Shown: piece by piece, positions 1 to 6,144 of the stretch
Layout of the letters: every line of letters begins with the position of its first letter
Position numbering within the stretch: position 1 is the stretch's first letter
Assembly (NCBI GenBank): GCA_003153875.1
Contig: PMBY01000158.1
Span: 29,678-35,984, forward strand
Origin: Myxococcales bacterium
GTDB lineage: Bacteria; Myxococcota; Polyangia; Fen-1088
Direction: 5' to 3'
Length of the DNA: 6,307 nucleotides
The notes under the pieces: model-generated
Databases searched by the model: none
Told to the model about the DNA's origin: nothing
The model's input: the letters and a program-made list of their open reading frames with translations, nothing else
Position numbers and translations under genes: made by a program

Positions 1-302
1 GTGCCGTTGAATCCGCCGGAAACAAAGAAGTCCTGCGAGCTTTGGCCCCAGATGTTTGCCAGGGGATACCCGCCTTGGTACAGGGTGACCCAGTTGCCCG
101 TTTCCAGCCGCCGGATCAGTCCGTTTTGCCCGCGGTAGCCCGCGATGAACAGCTCGCCGTCGGGCGAGCCCCAGATGTCAGTGTTCACAACGAAATTGTC
201 GCCGCAGGGATCGCATCCTTCGCCGCCAATGGTGTCACAGCCCGCCGCCGAGATCTGCGCGGCAACCGCAACCACCAAAAGTCTTCGATACGCCGTCAAC
301 AC
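1..302 (-). CDS. Lipoprotein with propeller-like repeats (N-terminal part, runs off window)
   Basis: Reading the minus strand from GTG at 302-300 gives a short basic n-region (LTAYRR), a hydrophobic stretch (LLVVAVAAQISAAG) and a lipobox-type Cys at residue 22, so it looks like a secreted, lipid-anchored protein. After the Cys come WGSPDGELFIAGYRG, a W.TLYQGG segment, and a second IWGQSSQDFFVSGGF unit. This spacing resembles the W-G-S...(D/E)(V/L)F.(V/A)G repeats of propeller-like surface lipoproteins common in Myxococcota. The frame is open to base 1, so the C-terminus is outside the window. Alternative starts in the same frame are GTG at 335 and TTG at 320 or 299; none has a clear Shine-Dalgarno. 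It follows the osmC remnant by 15-48 bases on the same strand. No enzymatic motif is visible and the exact function is unknown. Confidence 0.7.
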   Translation of the reverse strand, partial: MLTAYRRLLVVAVAAQISAAGCDTIGGEGCDPCGDNFVVNTDIWGSPDGELFIAGYRGQNGLIRRLETGNWVTLYQGGYPLANIWGQSSQDFFVSGGFNG

Positions 303-350
303 CAGGTCAGAGTAGTGCAATGCGCCCGCCGACACAACCGAGGTGGCCCG

Positions 351-671
351 TCAGTTACCCACAATGCGCAGGCTGGGCGTGATCCGCGTCCCGCCTTTCA
401 GCATGGCCCACACCGGGCAAATCTGTTCCTCGGACTGCGCTAGGGCCCGCGCCACCGCATCGGGGTCCAGCCCCGCACCGCGCACCACGAATTCCATCGC
501 GATCTCGGTCAGCAGCGTCGGGTGCTGATCGCGCCGCACGGCCCGCACGTTCACCTCCACTCCTTGCGCGGGCTGTTTCAACTTGCGCAGAAGCACGACC
601 ATCGATCCGCCGGCGCAACTGGCCAGGCTGGGGGTACCGCTGAAACCCCGTTTGAAACGGCTAGGCACCAC
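351..671 (-). pseudogene. OsmC/Ohr-family peroxide-detoxifying protein, N-terminally truncated
   Basis: The residues from about SLASCAGG to the end match the C-terminal two thirds of OsmC/Ohr proteins, small cytoplasmic thiol peroxidases that reduce organic hydroperoxides. Both redox cysteines are present: C19 (in LASCAGGSM) and C85 (in SEEQICPVWAML), 66 residues apart as is usual for OsmC. The typical HP..LTEI and FVVRG.GLD segments are also there. Family members are about 135-140 residues with the first Cys near residue 55-60. Here it is at residue 19 from the GTG at 671, so roughly 35-40 N-terminal residues, which form part of the dimer core, are missing. The preceding residues (VPSRFKRGFSGTP) do not resemble the family, and no better start exists upstream in frame. 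The break coincides with the palindromic repeat at 642-663. It is probably non-functional. Confidence 0.7.
642..663 (+). repeat. Palindromic repeat, copy A, at the osmC break
   Basis: The core at 648-660 is a perfect inverted repeat, CCGTTT-G-AAACGG. The 22 bases share the blocks GAAA, CCCCGTT, GAAA and GGCTA, in the same order and orientation, with a 24-base copy at 2905-2928 (20 matches, two mismatches, one 2-base gap). Both copies lie where a recognisable gene breaks off. It may be an end, target or REP-like sequence of a mobile element; its identity is not known. Confidence 0.45.
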
Positions 672-707
672 TCCGCGTACCTGAAAGTGGTATCCTGTTC
701 CTGGGTC

Positions 708-1511
708 ATGAAAAAGGAGGATGTCCGGCAGCGCATCGAGAGCTTCCGCAAGATGTCAACGGCCGGGGCAGCCATTTTCATGCTTGGTCTGGTGGGACTG
801 GCGTGTAGCAACTCCGGTCTGAGAAGCGGCGCCCATGATGCGGGAACTGCAAGCGGCGGCCAGGCGGGCAGTATTATCAGCAGCGGATCTGCCGGAGGAT
901 TCGTTGGTACGATTGGCTCCGGCGGATCGAACGGGGATAGTGGAACCGCTGACAGCTCGGGCACTGGTGGCCAAGGAGGCACGGCCGGTTCTCCGCCCAG
1001 CGATGGTGGCCGGTGCGGGGCGTCCCCTATTTGCAACCAAGGTGACCAAGAGGCGGCCTCGGCGGTTGGCTTGCCCTACACCGACCTGTCCGGGGACTGC
1101 CCAGCAGAGCGCGAGTGCTATTCCTTGGACGATGGCTGTGGCCCAATATTGTGCGCGGTCCCTGCGGGTGTGCATTGCGACGATCCGCTGTCGGTGTGCG
1201 ATCCTGGCGACACACTAGCAACGTTGGGAGAGTGTGAGGGGTACCCTAGTCCATGTTACTCAAAGAGGCTCTGTACGCGATCCACTGTATGCAGACATGT
1301 GACAGATGCCGGTGTGGATGCGGGAATAGATGGGGGCATAGATGCGATAGTTATCCCCTACTGTGGTGATGGCATTATTCAGACGAATCTTGGTGAGCAA
1401 TGCGACTTGGGGCCATTTAACGGCGTGCCCCTAGATAGCAGTGGAAAACCAACGGGCTGGGGTTGCTCTTTATGCGACAAGACTTGCCGGTTTTCCTGGT
1501 GTCAACTGTGA
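708..1511 (+). CDS. Cys-rich lipoprotein with Gly/Ser linker and DUF4215-like C-terminus
   Basis: The 267-residue product starts with a charged n-region (MKKEDVRQRIESFRK), a hydrophobic segment (AAIFMLGLVGLA) and a lipobox Cys at residue 33 followed by Ser, so it should be a lipoprotein exported by Sec and processed by signal peptidase II. Residues about 40-105 are a low-complexity Gly/Ser/Thr/Ala linker. The rest has many Cys residues, probably paired in disulfides outside the cytoplasm. Near the C-terminus it carries CGDGIIQTNLGEQCDLG, the signature of the DUF4215 / myxococcus Cys-rich repeat, and ends CDKTCRFSWCQL. This architecture is typical of Myxococcota surface lipoproteins of unknown function. 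ATG at 753 is an alternative start but would leave no positive charge before the hydrophobic core, so 708 is preferred although no Shine-Dalgarno precedes it. The last third (about 1240-1510) is visibly more AT-rich than the surroundings. It is a single transcription unit, diverging from osmC. Confidence 0.75.
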   Translation: MKKEDVRQRIESFRKMSTAGAAIFMLGLVGLACSNSGLRSGAHDAGTASGGQAGSIISSGSAGGFVGTIGSGGSNGDSGTADSSGTGGQGGTAGSPPSDGGRCGASPICNQGDQEAASAVGLPYTDLSGDCPAERECYSLDDGCGPILCAVPAGVHCDDPLSVCDPGDTLATLGECEGYPSPCYSKRLCTRSTVCRHVTDAGVDAGIDGGIDAIVIPYCGDGIIQTNLGEQCDLGPFNGVPLDSSGKPTGWGCSLCDKTCRFSWCQL

Positions 1512-1611
1512 AGGACCGCTAGGGACATCAACAGCCCCTCGGCCGAGTGCGTCGCATGGGCATGCTACGGCACCGTGATCGAACCCAGTAGGCAATTGCC
1601 GCCGGTGTCTT

Positions 1612-1862
1612 GTGCCGGGGCGCGATCGCACCATCGAGGTGGCAGCCACGCTTTTGGTCGATCGCCAGCCGGTCGATACCTTCTGTCGGCTCATGCACCC
1701 GGGATTTGCCTTGCCGGCCTTCATCACGTCGCTGACTGGGATCACCGACCAGATGCTGCACGGGCAGCTGCGGCCGGAAGAGGTCATGCCAGCGTTGCAC
1801 AAATTCGTGCGCGGCCTGCCCATCGTGGCGTACAACGCTTCCTTCGACCGCGCCTTCCTGCA
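1612..1862 (+). pseudogene. DnaQ-like 3'-5' exonuclease, internal fragment
   Basis: The translated segment has the middle of a DEDDh exonuclease of the DNA polymerase III epsilon / DnaQ family, which proofreads or trims DNA 3' ends. Recognisable parts are IEVAATLLVD just after the expected Exo I position, LPAFITSLTGITDQML, and the Exo II motif IVAYNASFDRAFLQR. Exo I itself (D.ETTG) is absent: the frame has a TGA at 1576-1578 and the residues before VPGRDRT do not fit. After FLQR the similarity stops abruptly at about 1862, where antisense toxin-gene sequence begins, so the Exo III region with the catalytic His and Asp is gone. Two of the four catalytic acids are therefore missing at one end and the active-site His at the other. 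It is a dead remnant, cut on the right by the toxin-antitoxin module. Confidence 0.7.
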
Positions 1863-2266
1863 GCGAGGACCTTCGGGCGGACGGCAATCTCAGGAAACGC
1901 AGCGAGCACCTTCGCATCAAAGGTTGCAAGTGGGAGGCTCTCGCGCCTGGCAAGTTCAACGAACAGGGTGTCGTAGACCGCCACCCCCGACTGAACCGCG
2001 CGTTCAAGAGCGCCGTGCCATAAAGTCTTGCTCGGGACGGATTGAATCCCCATCTTCGCTGCGAGGCTAAGGCGTTTCCTGCCCTCATCGGCCAGAATGA
2101 CATCGGCTCGTACGGCCATCCAAATGACATTCGCTAGCTCCGCTTCCCACACGGCCGGCGCCAGGGCGTCGTCGAGCGCGTGCCAGAAGCGGCTCGCTTC
2201 CTCGACGAATGGTCGCGTGCCCAAGAGGAAATACGCGAGGACGTTCGTGTCGACGACCGCTTTCAT
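1784..2266 (-). CDS. PIN-domain ribonuclease toxin, FitB/VapC type
   Basis: This is a 160-residue PIN-domain protein, the toxin of a type II toxin-antitoxin pair; the family cleaves RNA, often tRNA or rRNA, using a metal-binding acidic cluster. The acids are all visible: D6 (VVDTNVLAYF), E43 with E41 nearby (VWEAELANVIW), D99 (VYDTLFVELAR) and D117 (LATFDAKVL). The ATG at 2266 is chosen because it overlaps the antitoxin stop in an ATGA, the usual translational coupling; an upstream in-frame ATG at 2287 would sit inside the antitoxin gene. The domain ends around residue 135 (AVRPKVL). The following ~25 residues (AAGRRGRRKRC...) are read from the antisense of the exonuclease remnant until a chance stop at 1784, so the natural stop has been lost. 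The active-site set is complete, so activity is possible; the effect of the basic tail is unknown. Confidence 0.85.
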   Translation of the reverse strand: MKAVVDTNVLAYFLLGTRPFVEEASRFWHALDDALAPAVWEAELANVIWMAVRADVILADEGRKRLSLAAKMGIQSVPSKTLWHGALERAVQSGVAVYDTLFVELARRESLPLATFDAKVLAAFPEIAVRPKVLAAGRRGRRKRCTPRWAGRARICATLA

Positions 2267-2490
2267 TCGCGTTCCGTGGCGATCCATCCCTCGACTTCAG
2301 CAGCGGTCGGACGACGTGTCTGCTTGACCCATGCCGCTTCGATTTGGTGAAGGACAGAGAGTCGCTCACCGACGTGTTCGTTGATGAGTTCGCGCACCTC
2401 CTGTTCCATCGAGCGATGGTTCTTTCGGGCTAGAGTCTTCAGCGACTTTGTGACTTTGTCTGGGACATTTCTGATCGTGAGAGTTGCCAT
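2263..2490 (-). CDS. Ribbon-helix-helix antitoxin, FitA/VapB type
   Basis: This 75-residue protein begins MATLTIRNVPDKVTKSLKTL, the N-terminal beta strand and first helix of FitA-like ribbon-helix-helix DNA-binding proteins, followed by the turn and second helix (HRSMEQEVRELINEHV). The C-terminal half (about residues 45-75, containing WVKQTRRPTAAEVEGW) should be the part that wraps and blocks the toxin. It is translated first, with an AGGTGA Shine-Dalgarno at 2492-2497, and its TGA overlaps the toxin ATG. As in other FitAB/VapBC pairs it probably represses its own operon through the tandem palindromes immediately upstream. No damage is visible. Confidence 0.85.
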   Translation of the reverse strand: MATLTIRNVPDKVTKSLKTLARKNHRSMEQEVRELINEHVGERLSVLHQIEAAWVKQTRRPTAAEVEGWIATERE

Positions 2491-2498
2491 AACTCACC

Positions 2499-2517
2499 TG
2501 CTAGCACTATGCTAGCA
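2499..2517 (-). promoter_or_regulatory. Tandem palindromic operator of the FitAB-like pair
   Basis: Two copies of the self-complementary octamer TGCTAGCA lie at 2499-2506 and 2510-2517, centres 11 bases apart (about one helical turn), starting 9 bases upstream of the antitoxin ATG. A third core, GCTAGC, is at 2530-2535. Ribbon-helix-helix antitoxins typically bind adjacent palindromic half-sites cooperatively, so this is the likely autoregulatory operator. The antisense-strand TAGCAT/CATAGT within it could be the -10 region, which would let the bound complex block RNA polymerase. Confidence 0.6.
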
Positions 2518-2599
2518 TCGCGAAAGCCGGCTAGCAAGCGCCGTAGCTTTGTGGTTTGGACTTGCGACGTGATGCTGGATAATAGGCGGTTGCCCCTGA

Positions 2600-2749
2600 C
2601 CGCCGAAGACCGAAGACGTCGCCAAGAGGATTGTCAAGGCGATGCACCTGCCGGCGGACATCCCCCAGCTTCACCCAGCGCGCCCGCCGCTCAGCTCACC
2701 GGGCGTGGAGGGTGGCGAGGAGCAGGCCGGCGAGAGCTGGCTGAACTGA
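2600..2749 (+). pseudogene. C-terminal tail of an IS91-type transposase (remnant)
   Basis: In the frame that opens right after TGA 2597-2599, the plus strand encodes PKTEDVAKRIVKAMHLPADI, then PQLHPARPP, and stops at 2747-2749. The pattern (T)..(V/I)..I(V/L)..(M/L).LPA..P.L.PARPP is what I associate with the extreme C-terminus of IS91/IS801-type transposases, rolling-circle HUH enzymes. Only about 49 codons remain and the zinc-binding and HUH catalytic parts are absent, so the call rests on this short tail and on the structured end downstream. There is no start codon of its own. It could be an unrelated protein tail that happens to look similar. Confidence 0.4.
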
Positions 2750-2864
2750 CTGGCGCCTCGGCGGAGTGCAGATGCGGTAGACTGTGCCGCATGCTCGGGA
2801 CACACCTCTCAGGACGCTCTGCCCGCGGTCAGATCCGCCTCACGGAACCCGGGGTGGCGCGTCG

Positions 2865-2914
2865 GTGGGCGTGGCGGCCCACGGCGGGAGGGTTTCCCGA
2901 CGCAGAAAGACCCC
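2865..2914 (+). mobile_element. Possible IS91-type terminal end (oriIS-like hairpins) next to GTTC
   Basis: Downstream of the transposase tail are two close hairpins: GTGGGC/GCCCAC (2865-2870 with 2877-2882, loop of 6) and CGGGA/TCCCG (2885-2889 with 2895-2899, loop of 5). About 15 bases later, GTTC begins at 2915 and recognisable sulfatase sequence resumes within about 15 bases. IS91-family elements carry a structured origin end 3' of the transposase and insert next to GTTC (GAAC) or CTTG (CAAG) tetramers, so this fits the right end of a decayed element. The left end and most of the transposase are gone. The whole stretch 2518-2928 holds no intact gene. Confidence 0.35.
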
Positions 2915-2928
2915 GTTCGAAAGGGCTA
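2905..2928 (+). repeat. Palindromic repeat, copy B, at the sulfatase break
   Basis: This is the second copy of the repeat described at 642-663, with the blocks GAAA, CCCCGTT, GAAA and GGCTA; its core is TTCGAA flanked by complementary CC/GG. It ends where the sulfatase gene breaks off (TAG at 2926-2928 in the sulfatase frame). It also contains the GTTC proposed as the insertion tetramer of the IS91-like remnant. Confidence 0.45.
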
Positions 2929-3905
2929 CGACGCACGCCAGTACGTCCCATGCAGGCCGGTAAAGAGGCTGAATAGCCCGAACCGCGTGTGGTTGCCTCA
3001 CCCACGTTTCTGGTGAAGGTCAGCGATTCCTGCCCCAGCCGCGCGATTTCGGGCGTCACTTTCGTATCGAAAACGTCAGCGCGCCAGCCCTCGATCACAA
3101 TCCAGACGATGTTGGGCAAGCTCGCTGGTGCCTCAAACACCAGAGGTGCGCGTGGATAGTTGAGTTTCCTCCCTAGCTTCTGGCCAGCGGCCAGTAGCAT
3201 CCGGTCGGACGACTGGGGCCACCCCATCATGGTGGTGATGATTTGTTTGACGGCAAACGGAGGGTACAATGGGACGACTACACAGGCTGGGATGGCGTCG
3301 GTCACGTCGGCGAAATCCGCTACAGCGCCCAGAGCCCGGTCGGCGCCCACCACGACGATCCAGGCCACCAGCCAACGCTTCCAACCACCCGGACAAGTCC
3401 CTGCCGGAGGCGTCCGCAACGGATGTCGGGCCAGGAACTGAAACACCAAAATCTCGCAGGCAACCAGCGCCACACAGGCGACTGTGAAACGTATGAGCTC
3501 GCGCGACGGGATCTCCAGGGTTTGAAATCCCCCCGGCGTGAGCAATACGTCCAGTGCAAGGCCATTGAAGTGAAAATGAAAGAGACTGTAGAGCGTCGCG
3601 TCGACAAAGAGAAATACGTGGGTAATTGCAAACAGCAGTGGCGCTGCCAGCGGTAGCGCACCCAGTCCGAATTCGAAGCGGCACAGGGCGTGGAGAAGCG
3701 AGCCGATCGCGGCCGCCAGAGTGGCAAAAACCGCCAGCATGGCCAGCCACACCAGGATGTGCGGGATGGCACCCTTTCCCGAAGTGAGCATCGCGAAGCG
3801 GTGACCCTGCAACAAAAAGCCGACGAGATTGATCACCGCGAATGGGCACAGAGCGCTTCGGTATGCGGATCGGGGAGGTGAAGCCATACTCCTGGTGACC
3901 TTCAA
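2929..3905 (-). pseudogene. YejM-like inner-membrane sulfatase/phosphatase-fold protein, frameshifted and truncated
   Basis: From the TTG at 3905 (or ATG at 3887, preceded by AGGAG but only one base away) the protein has five predicted membrane segments at about residues 20-40, 48-70, 82-105, 137-158 and 177-195. A periplasmic alkaline-phosphatase/sulfatase fold then begins at PNIVWIVIEGWRADVFD (residues 264-280), where E272 would bind metal. This is the layout of YejM/PbgA and related lipid- or polysaccharide-modifying membrane proteins (usual length about 550-600). At codon 302-303 the reading frame is wrong. Shifting by one base (one surplus base at about 2997-3001) restores GGNHTRFGLFSLFTGLHGTY followed by W, the conserved block that carries the nucleophile Thr (in NHT). 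That frame stops at TAG 2926-2928, and the remaining ~250 residues are absent. It starts 10 bases after the GT87 stop, so it was in the same operon. It is non-functional as it stands. Confidence 0.75.
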
Positions 3906-3915
3906 TTGGAGACTC

Positions 3916-5073
3916 TCAACTCACGCCGAGGCGGGCAGAATGATCGCGTTTACCGAGGTACAGCGCGAGGGCGCTCGGCGCCAGCAAAGGTAAGAGAATG
4001 GGCAACACACCGACCGTTGACAAAGGATCCAGCCCAAGATCTCCACTGGCGTTACTTTCCAGAACCAACAGGACCGCTATGATCACCAGCAGCAGGTCAA
4101 GCAGCGGCCGTTTTCGGTCGATGGCGTGCGGTTCACGCGCCGCCCTCAGGGCCGTGGCCAAGGCCAACGCCAGCAGGGGGAGCGCGAGAATGAACGTGTG
4201 ACTCCACACGACTGGCGTGGCCAGCAGAGAAGCGCATATCGCCACGGTGCTCACGCGTTGCACACGGCCTTCACTGCTGGCGGGTGCGCGCCAACGGACG
4301 GCCATGGCTGCCAGAATCGCCACCAGCCCGGCCACCAGAGCCACCGGGATGCGCAGCCCGAAAGTCGACAACACGCGCACCAGCGCGATCCTGTGGTGTG
4401 CCTGCACCTGCACATCTTCGAACGAGGGCAGCGCCATGAGACGATCACGCCAGGGCCATGAGACAAGTCCGACGAGCGCGACCGCAATCGAGACTGCTAG
4501 CCACGCCCGCCGGCGCTCGCGCCCAGGCACCGCAGCCATAGCGACGACAGCCACCAAAGCGATCGGCTTGAGCAGAAGCCCAGCGCCAAGCAGAAGCCCG
4601 GCCAGCACCGGCAGACGCGACCAAGTGGACAGAGCCAGCAGGGTCAAAGCAGCCACGAAGGGCGATAGATTGCCCACCTCGATGCTCTCTGCGACCGGAG
4701 GCAGGAACATGCAAGCCATCGCGACCGCGAACTGTACCCGCGCGGGCCAGCGTGTCCAGGCTGCAGCAATGACCGCGACCACCGTGCTGCCGCCGAGGAC
4801 GCAGCCGCGCAGGATGGCGCGCACCGCGGGCTCGCCCAGCAGGCGCTCGGCGAGTGCACCCAACCAAGCAAAGGCTGGCAGGTAGAGAAATCGCGGACAA
4901 GAAAGATACGGATCGATTCCGTTGCGCGCAGCCGCAAAGGCGCACAAATAGGCACTTTCATCGCCAAGCGGGTGCGCGGCGACGAGAACCGAGCGCCAGC
5001 CCAACCAGCCGGCAGCCAGGGCGAGAGCTGCCGAGATGAAGAATGGAAGGCTGGCGCGGGCGCGTCCGATCAT
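3916..5073 (-). CDS. GT87/DUF2029-family membrane glycosyltransferase
   Basis: This 385-residue, very hydrophobic protein has about ten membrane segments. It fits the GT-C glycosyltransferases of family GT87 (DUF2029), which use polyprenyl-phosphate sugars on the outer face of the inner membrane, as in mannan and arabinan synthesis. Supporting motifs are acids in the first loop (GDES, residues 37-40) followed by NGIDPY (51-56) and LYLP, then GNLSPF (134-139), the LLLGAGLLLKP helix end (160-170), and TPVVWSHTFIL (286-296), all at the usual spacing. The start is supported by the ATGA overlap with the preceding TPR fragment; no strong Shine-Dalgarno is visible, consistent with coupling. The sulfatase remnant follows after 10 bases. 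Acceptor and sugar cannot be told from sequence. The gene shows no damage, although both of its operon partners are broken. Confidence 0.75.
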   Translation of the reverse strand: MIGRARASLPFFISAALALAAGWLGWRSVLVAAHPLGDESAYLCAFAAARNGIDPYLSCPRFLYLPAFAWLGALAERLLGEPAVRAILRGCVLGGSTVVAVIAAAWTRWPARVQFAVAMACMFLPPVAESIEVGNLSPFVAALTLLALSTWSRLPVLAGLLLGAGLLLKPIALVAVVAMAAVPGRERRRAWLAVSIAVALVGLVSWPWRDRLMALPSFEDVQVQAHHRIALVRVLSTFGLRIPVALVAGLVAILAAMAVRWRAPASSEGRVQRVSTVAICASLLATPVVWSHTFILALPLLALALATALRAAREPHAIDRKRPLLDLLLVIIAVLLVLESNASGDLGLDPLSTVGVLPILLPLLAPSALALYLGKRDHSARLGVS

Positions 5074-5204
5074 GGCTGGGCCTGCGCGCGACGAAGTCGT
5101 GCAAGCAGCTCCTGTGCCGGTTTGAGCGAAGGCTCAAGCGCCAGGCACTTTGCCAACGCGCGTGTCGCGCCGGTTCCGTCGCCATGGGCCATAGTTCCAA
5201 GCAT
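5070..5204 (-). pseudogene. C-terminal fragment of a TPR protein
   Basis: The 44 codons before the GT87 gene end in a helical segment, ATRALAKCLALEPSLKPAQ followed by ELLARLRRAQ, which has the A..AL...L.LEP....A...L spacing of the last helix pair of a tetratricopeptide repeat. Its TGA overlaps the GT87 ATG (ATGA), so it is the tail of the gene that originally preceded GT87 in the operon. The frame is open upstream only to 5249, just after the hflX stop, and the TPR-like character fades before about 5215. The 5' part of the gene has been replaced by the hflX segment. ATG 5204-5202 is an arbitrary first in-frame start; translation of this piece may still help couple GT87. Confidence 0.55.
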
Positions 5205-5216
5205 ACCGGGCCATGA

Positions 5217-5237
5217 GGGGGTCAGACAGGTTTTCTG
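5217..5237 (+). repeat. Small inverted repeat with GGGTCAG at the TPR/hflX junction
   Basis: The sequence between the TPR fragment and the hflX stop contains GGGGTCAGACAGG followed by TTTTCTGA. TCAGA (5222-5226) pairs with TCTGA (5233-5237) around a 6-base loop. GGGTCAG recurs at 5773-5779 on the other side of the hflX fragment in the same orientation. GGGGTCAGAC-type motifs are familiar from REP-like repeats mobilised by RAYT transposases; whether this is one is uncertain. Confidence 0.3.
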
Positions 5238-5249
5238 ATCGCGATGCAG

Positions 5250-5771
<522 letters not shown>

Positions 5772-5889
5772 TGGGTCAGGTCGAAGATCCTCAGGGTGCC
5801 TCGGGACAGACGGCGCTCTTGCACAAGGCGGAGATTCGCGTCAACAGAAGGTCACCCGTCGGAAATCCAGAAGCCGGCAGGTCGCATCT

Positions 5890-5916
5890 GTTATCACGAT
5901 GTGATATGGTGATAAC
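5890..5916 (+). promoter_or_regulatory. Inverted-repeat operator of the second TA pair
   Basis: GTTATCAC (5890-5897) and GTGATAAC (5909-5916) are perfect inverted arms of 8 bases that end exactly at the antitoxin ATG (5917). An extra half-site, GTGATA at 5901-5906, forms an inner palindrome TATCAC-GAT-GTGATA and a direct repeat 8 bases from the right arm. Ribbon-helix-helix antitoxins bind such repeated half-sites, so this is the probable autoregulatory site. There is only a weak Shine-Dalgarno (GGTG, 5908-5911), so repressor binding could cover the promoter and the translation start. The ~115 bases between this site and hflX show nothing else I can support. Confidence 0.6.
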
Positions 5917-6144
5917 ATGATCCGGACGCAGATCTCAGTAGATGTCGATGTGTACGCCAGGGCCAAGGGGGTGGCTCGTCGCATGGGTATTTCCGTGGCA
6001 GAGCTGGTTAGGCGCGGCTTGGAGGAGACGATCGCGCGACAGCCCACATCGAAGCCGTGGATGGCGTATGCGGGTATTATCGAAGGCTGTCGCGAAGACA
6101 GCAGCACCGTGGACGAGATTGTCTACGGGCGAGCTGAACCGTGA
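5917..6144 (+). CDS. Ribbon-helix-helix antitoxin, VapB/CopG-like
   Basis: The 75 residues begin MIRTQISVDVDVYARAKGVA, a ribbon strand (RTQISV) and first helix, then the MGIS turn and second helix (VAELVRRGLEETIAR) of a ribbon-helix-helix DNA-binding domain. The C-terminal part (residues 47-75, with WMAYAGIIEG and STVDEIVYGR) has the DEIVYG-type ending seen in VapB antitoxins, which sits in the toxin active site. It is the first gene of a two-gene operon and its TGA overlaps the toxin GTG in GTGA. The operator abuts its ATG. It is intact and unrelated in sequence to the antitoxin at 2263-2490. Confidence 0.8.
   Translation: MIRTQISVDVDVYARAKGVARRMGISVAELVRRGLEETIARQPTSKPWMAYAGIIEGCREDSSTVDEIVYGRAEP

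Noticed and set aside
708..755. MKKEDVRQRIESFRK as the start of an IS66-type transposase helper gene fused to the lipoprotein
   Set aside because: It only vaguely resembles such N-termini; the residues work well as the charged n-region of the lipoprotein signal peptide, so fusion is not supported.
578..1036. Long minus-strand open frame opposite the Cys-rich lipoprotein
   Set aside because: Its product is a Pro/Ala-rich mirror of the Gly/Ser linker and has no family features; it is a shadow of the plus-strand gene.
642..2928. Integron cassette attC sites at the gene breaks
   Set aside because: The repeats lack the GTTRRRY and RYYYAAC core sites and the paired L/R boxes, and no integrase is present in the window.
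4217..4885. 222-residue plus-strand frame opposite the GT87 gene
   Set aside because: It is Ala/Arg/Thr-rich with no motif, while the minus strand gives a coherent membrane protein with GT87 signatures.
4958..5200. 80-residue minus-strand frame upstream of GT87
   Set aside because: Its composition (Arg/His/Ser-rich) looks random; the other minus frame ending at 5070 gives TPR-like sequence with an ATGA overlap.
5222..5237. Rho-independent terminator after hflX
   Set aside because: The stem is only 5 bp, not GC-rich, and there is no following U-run on the minus strand.
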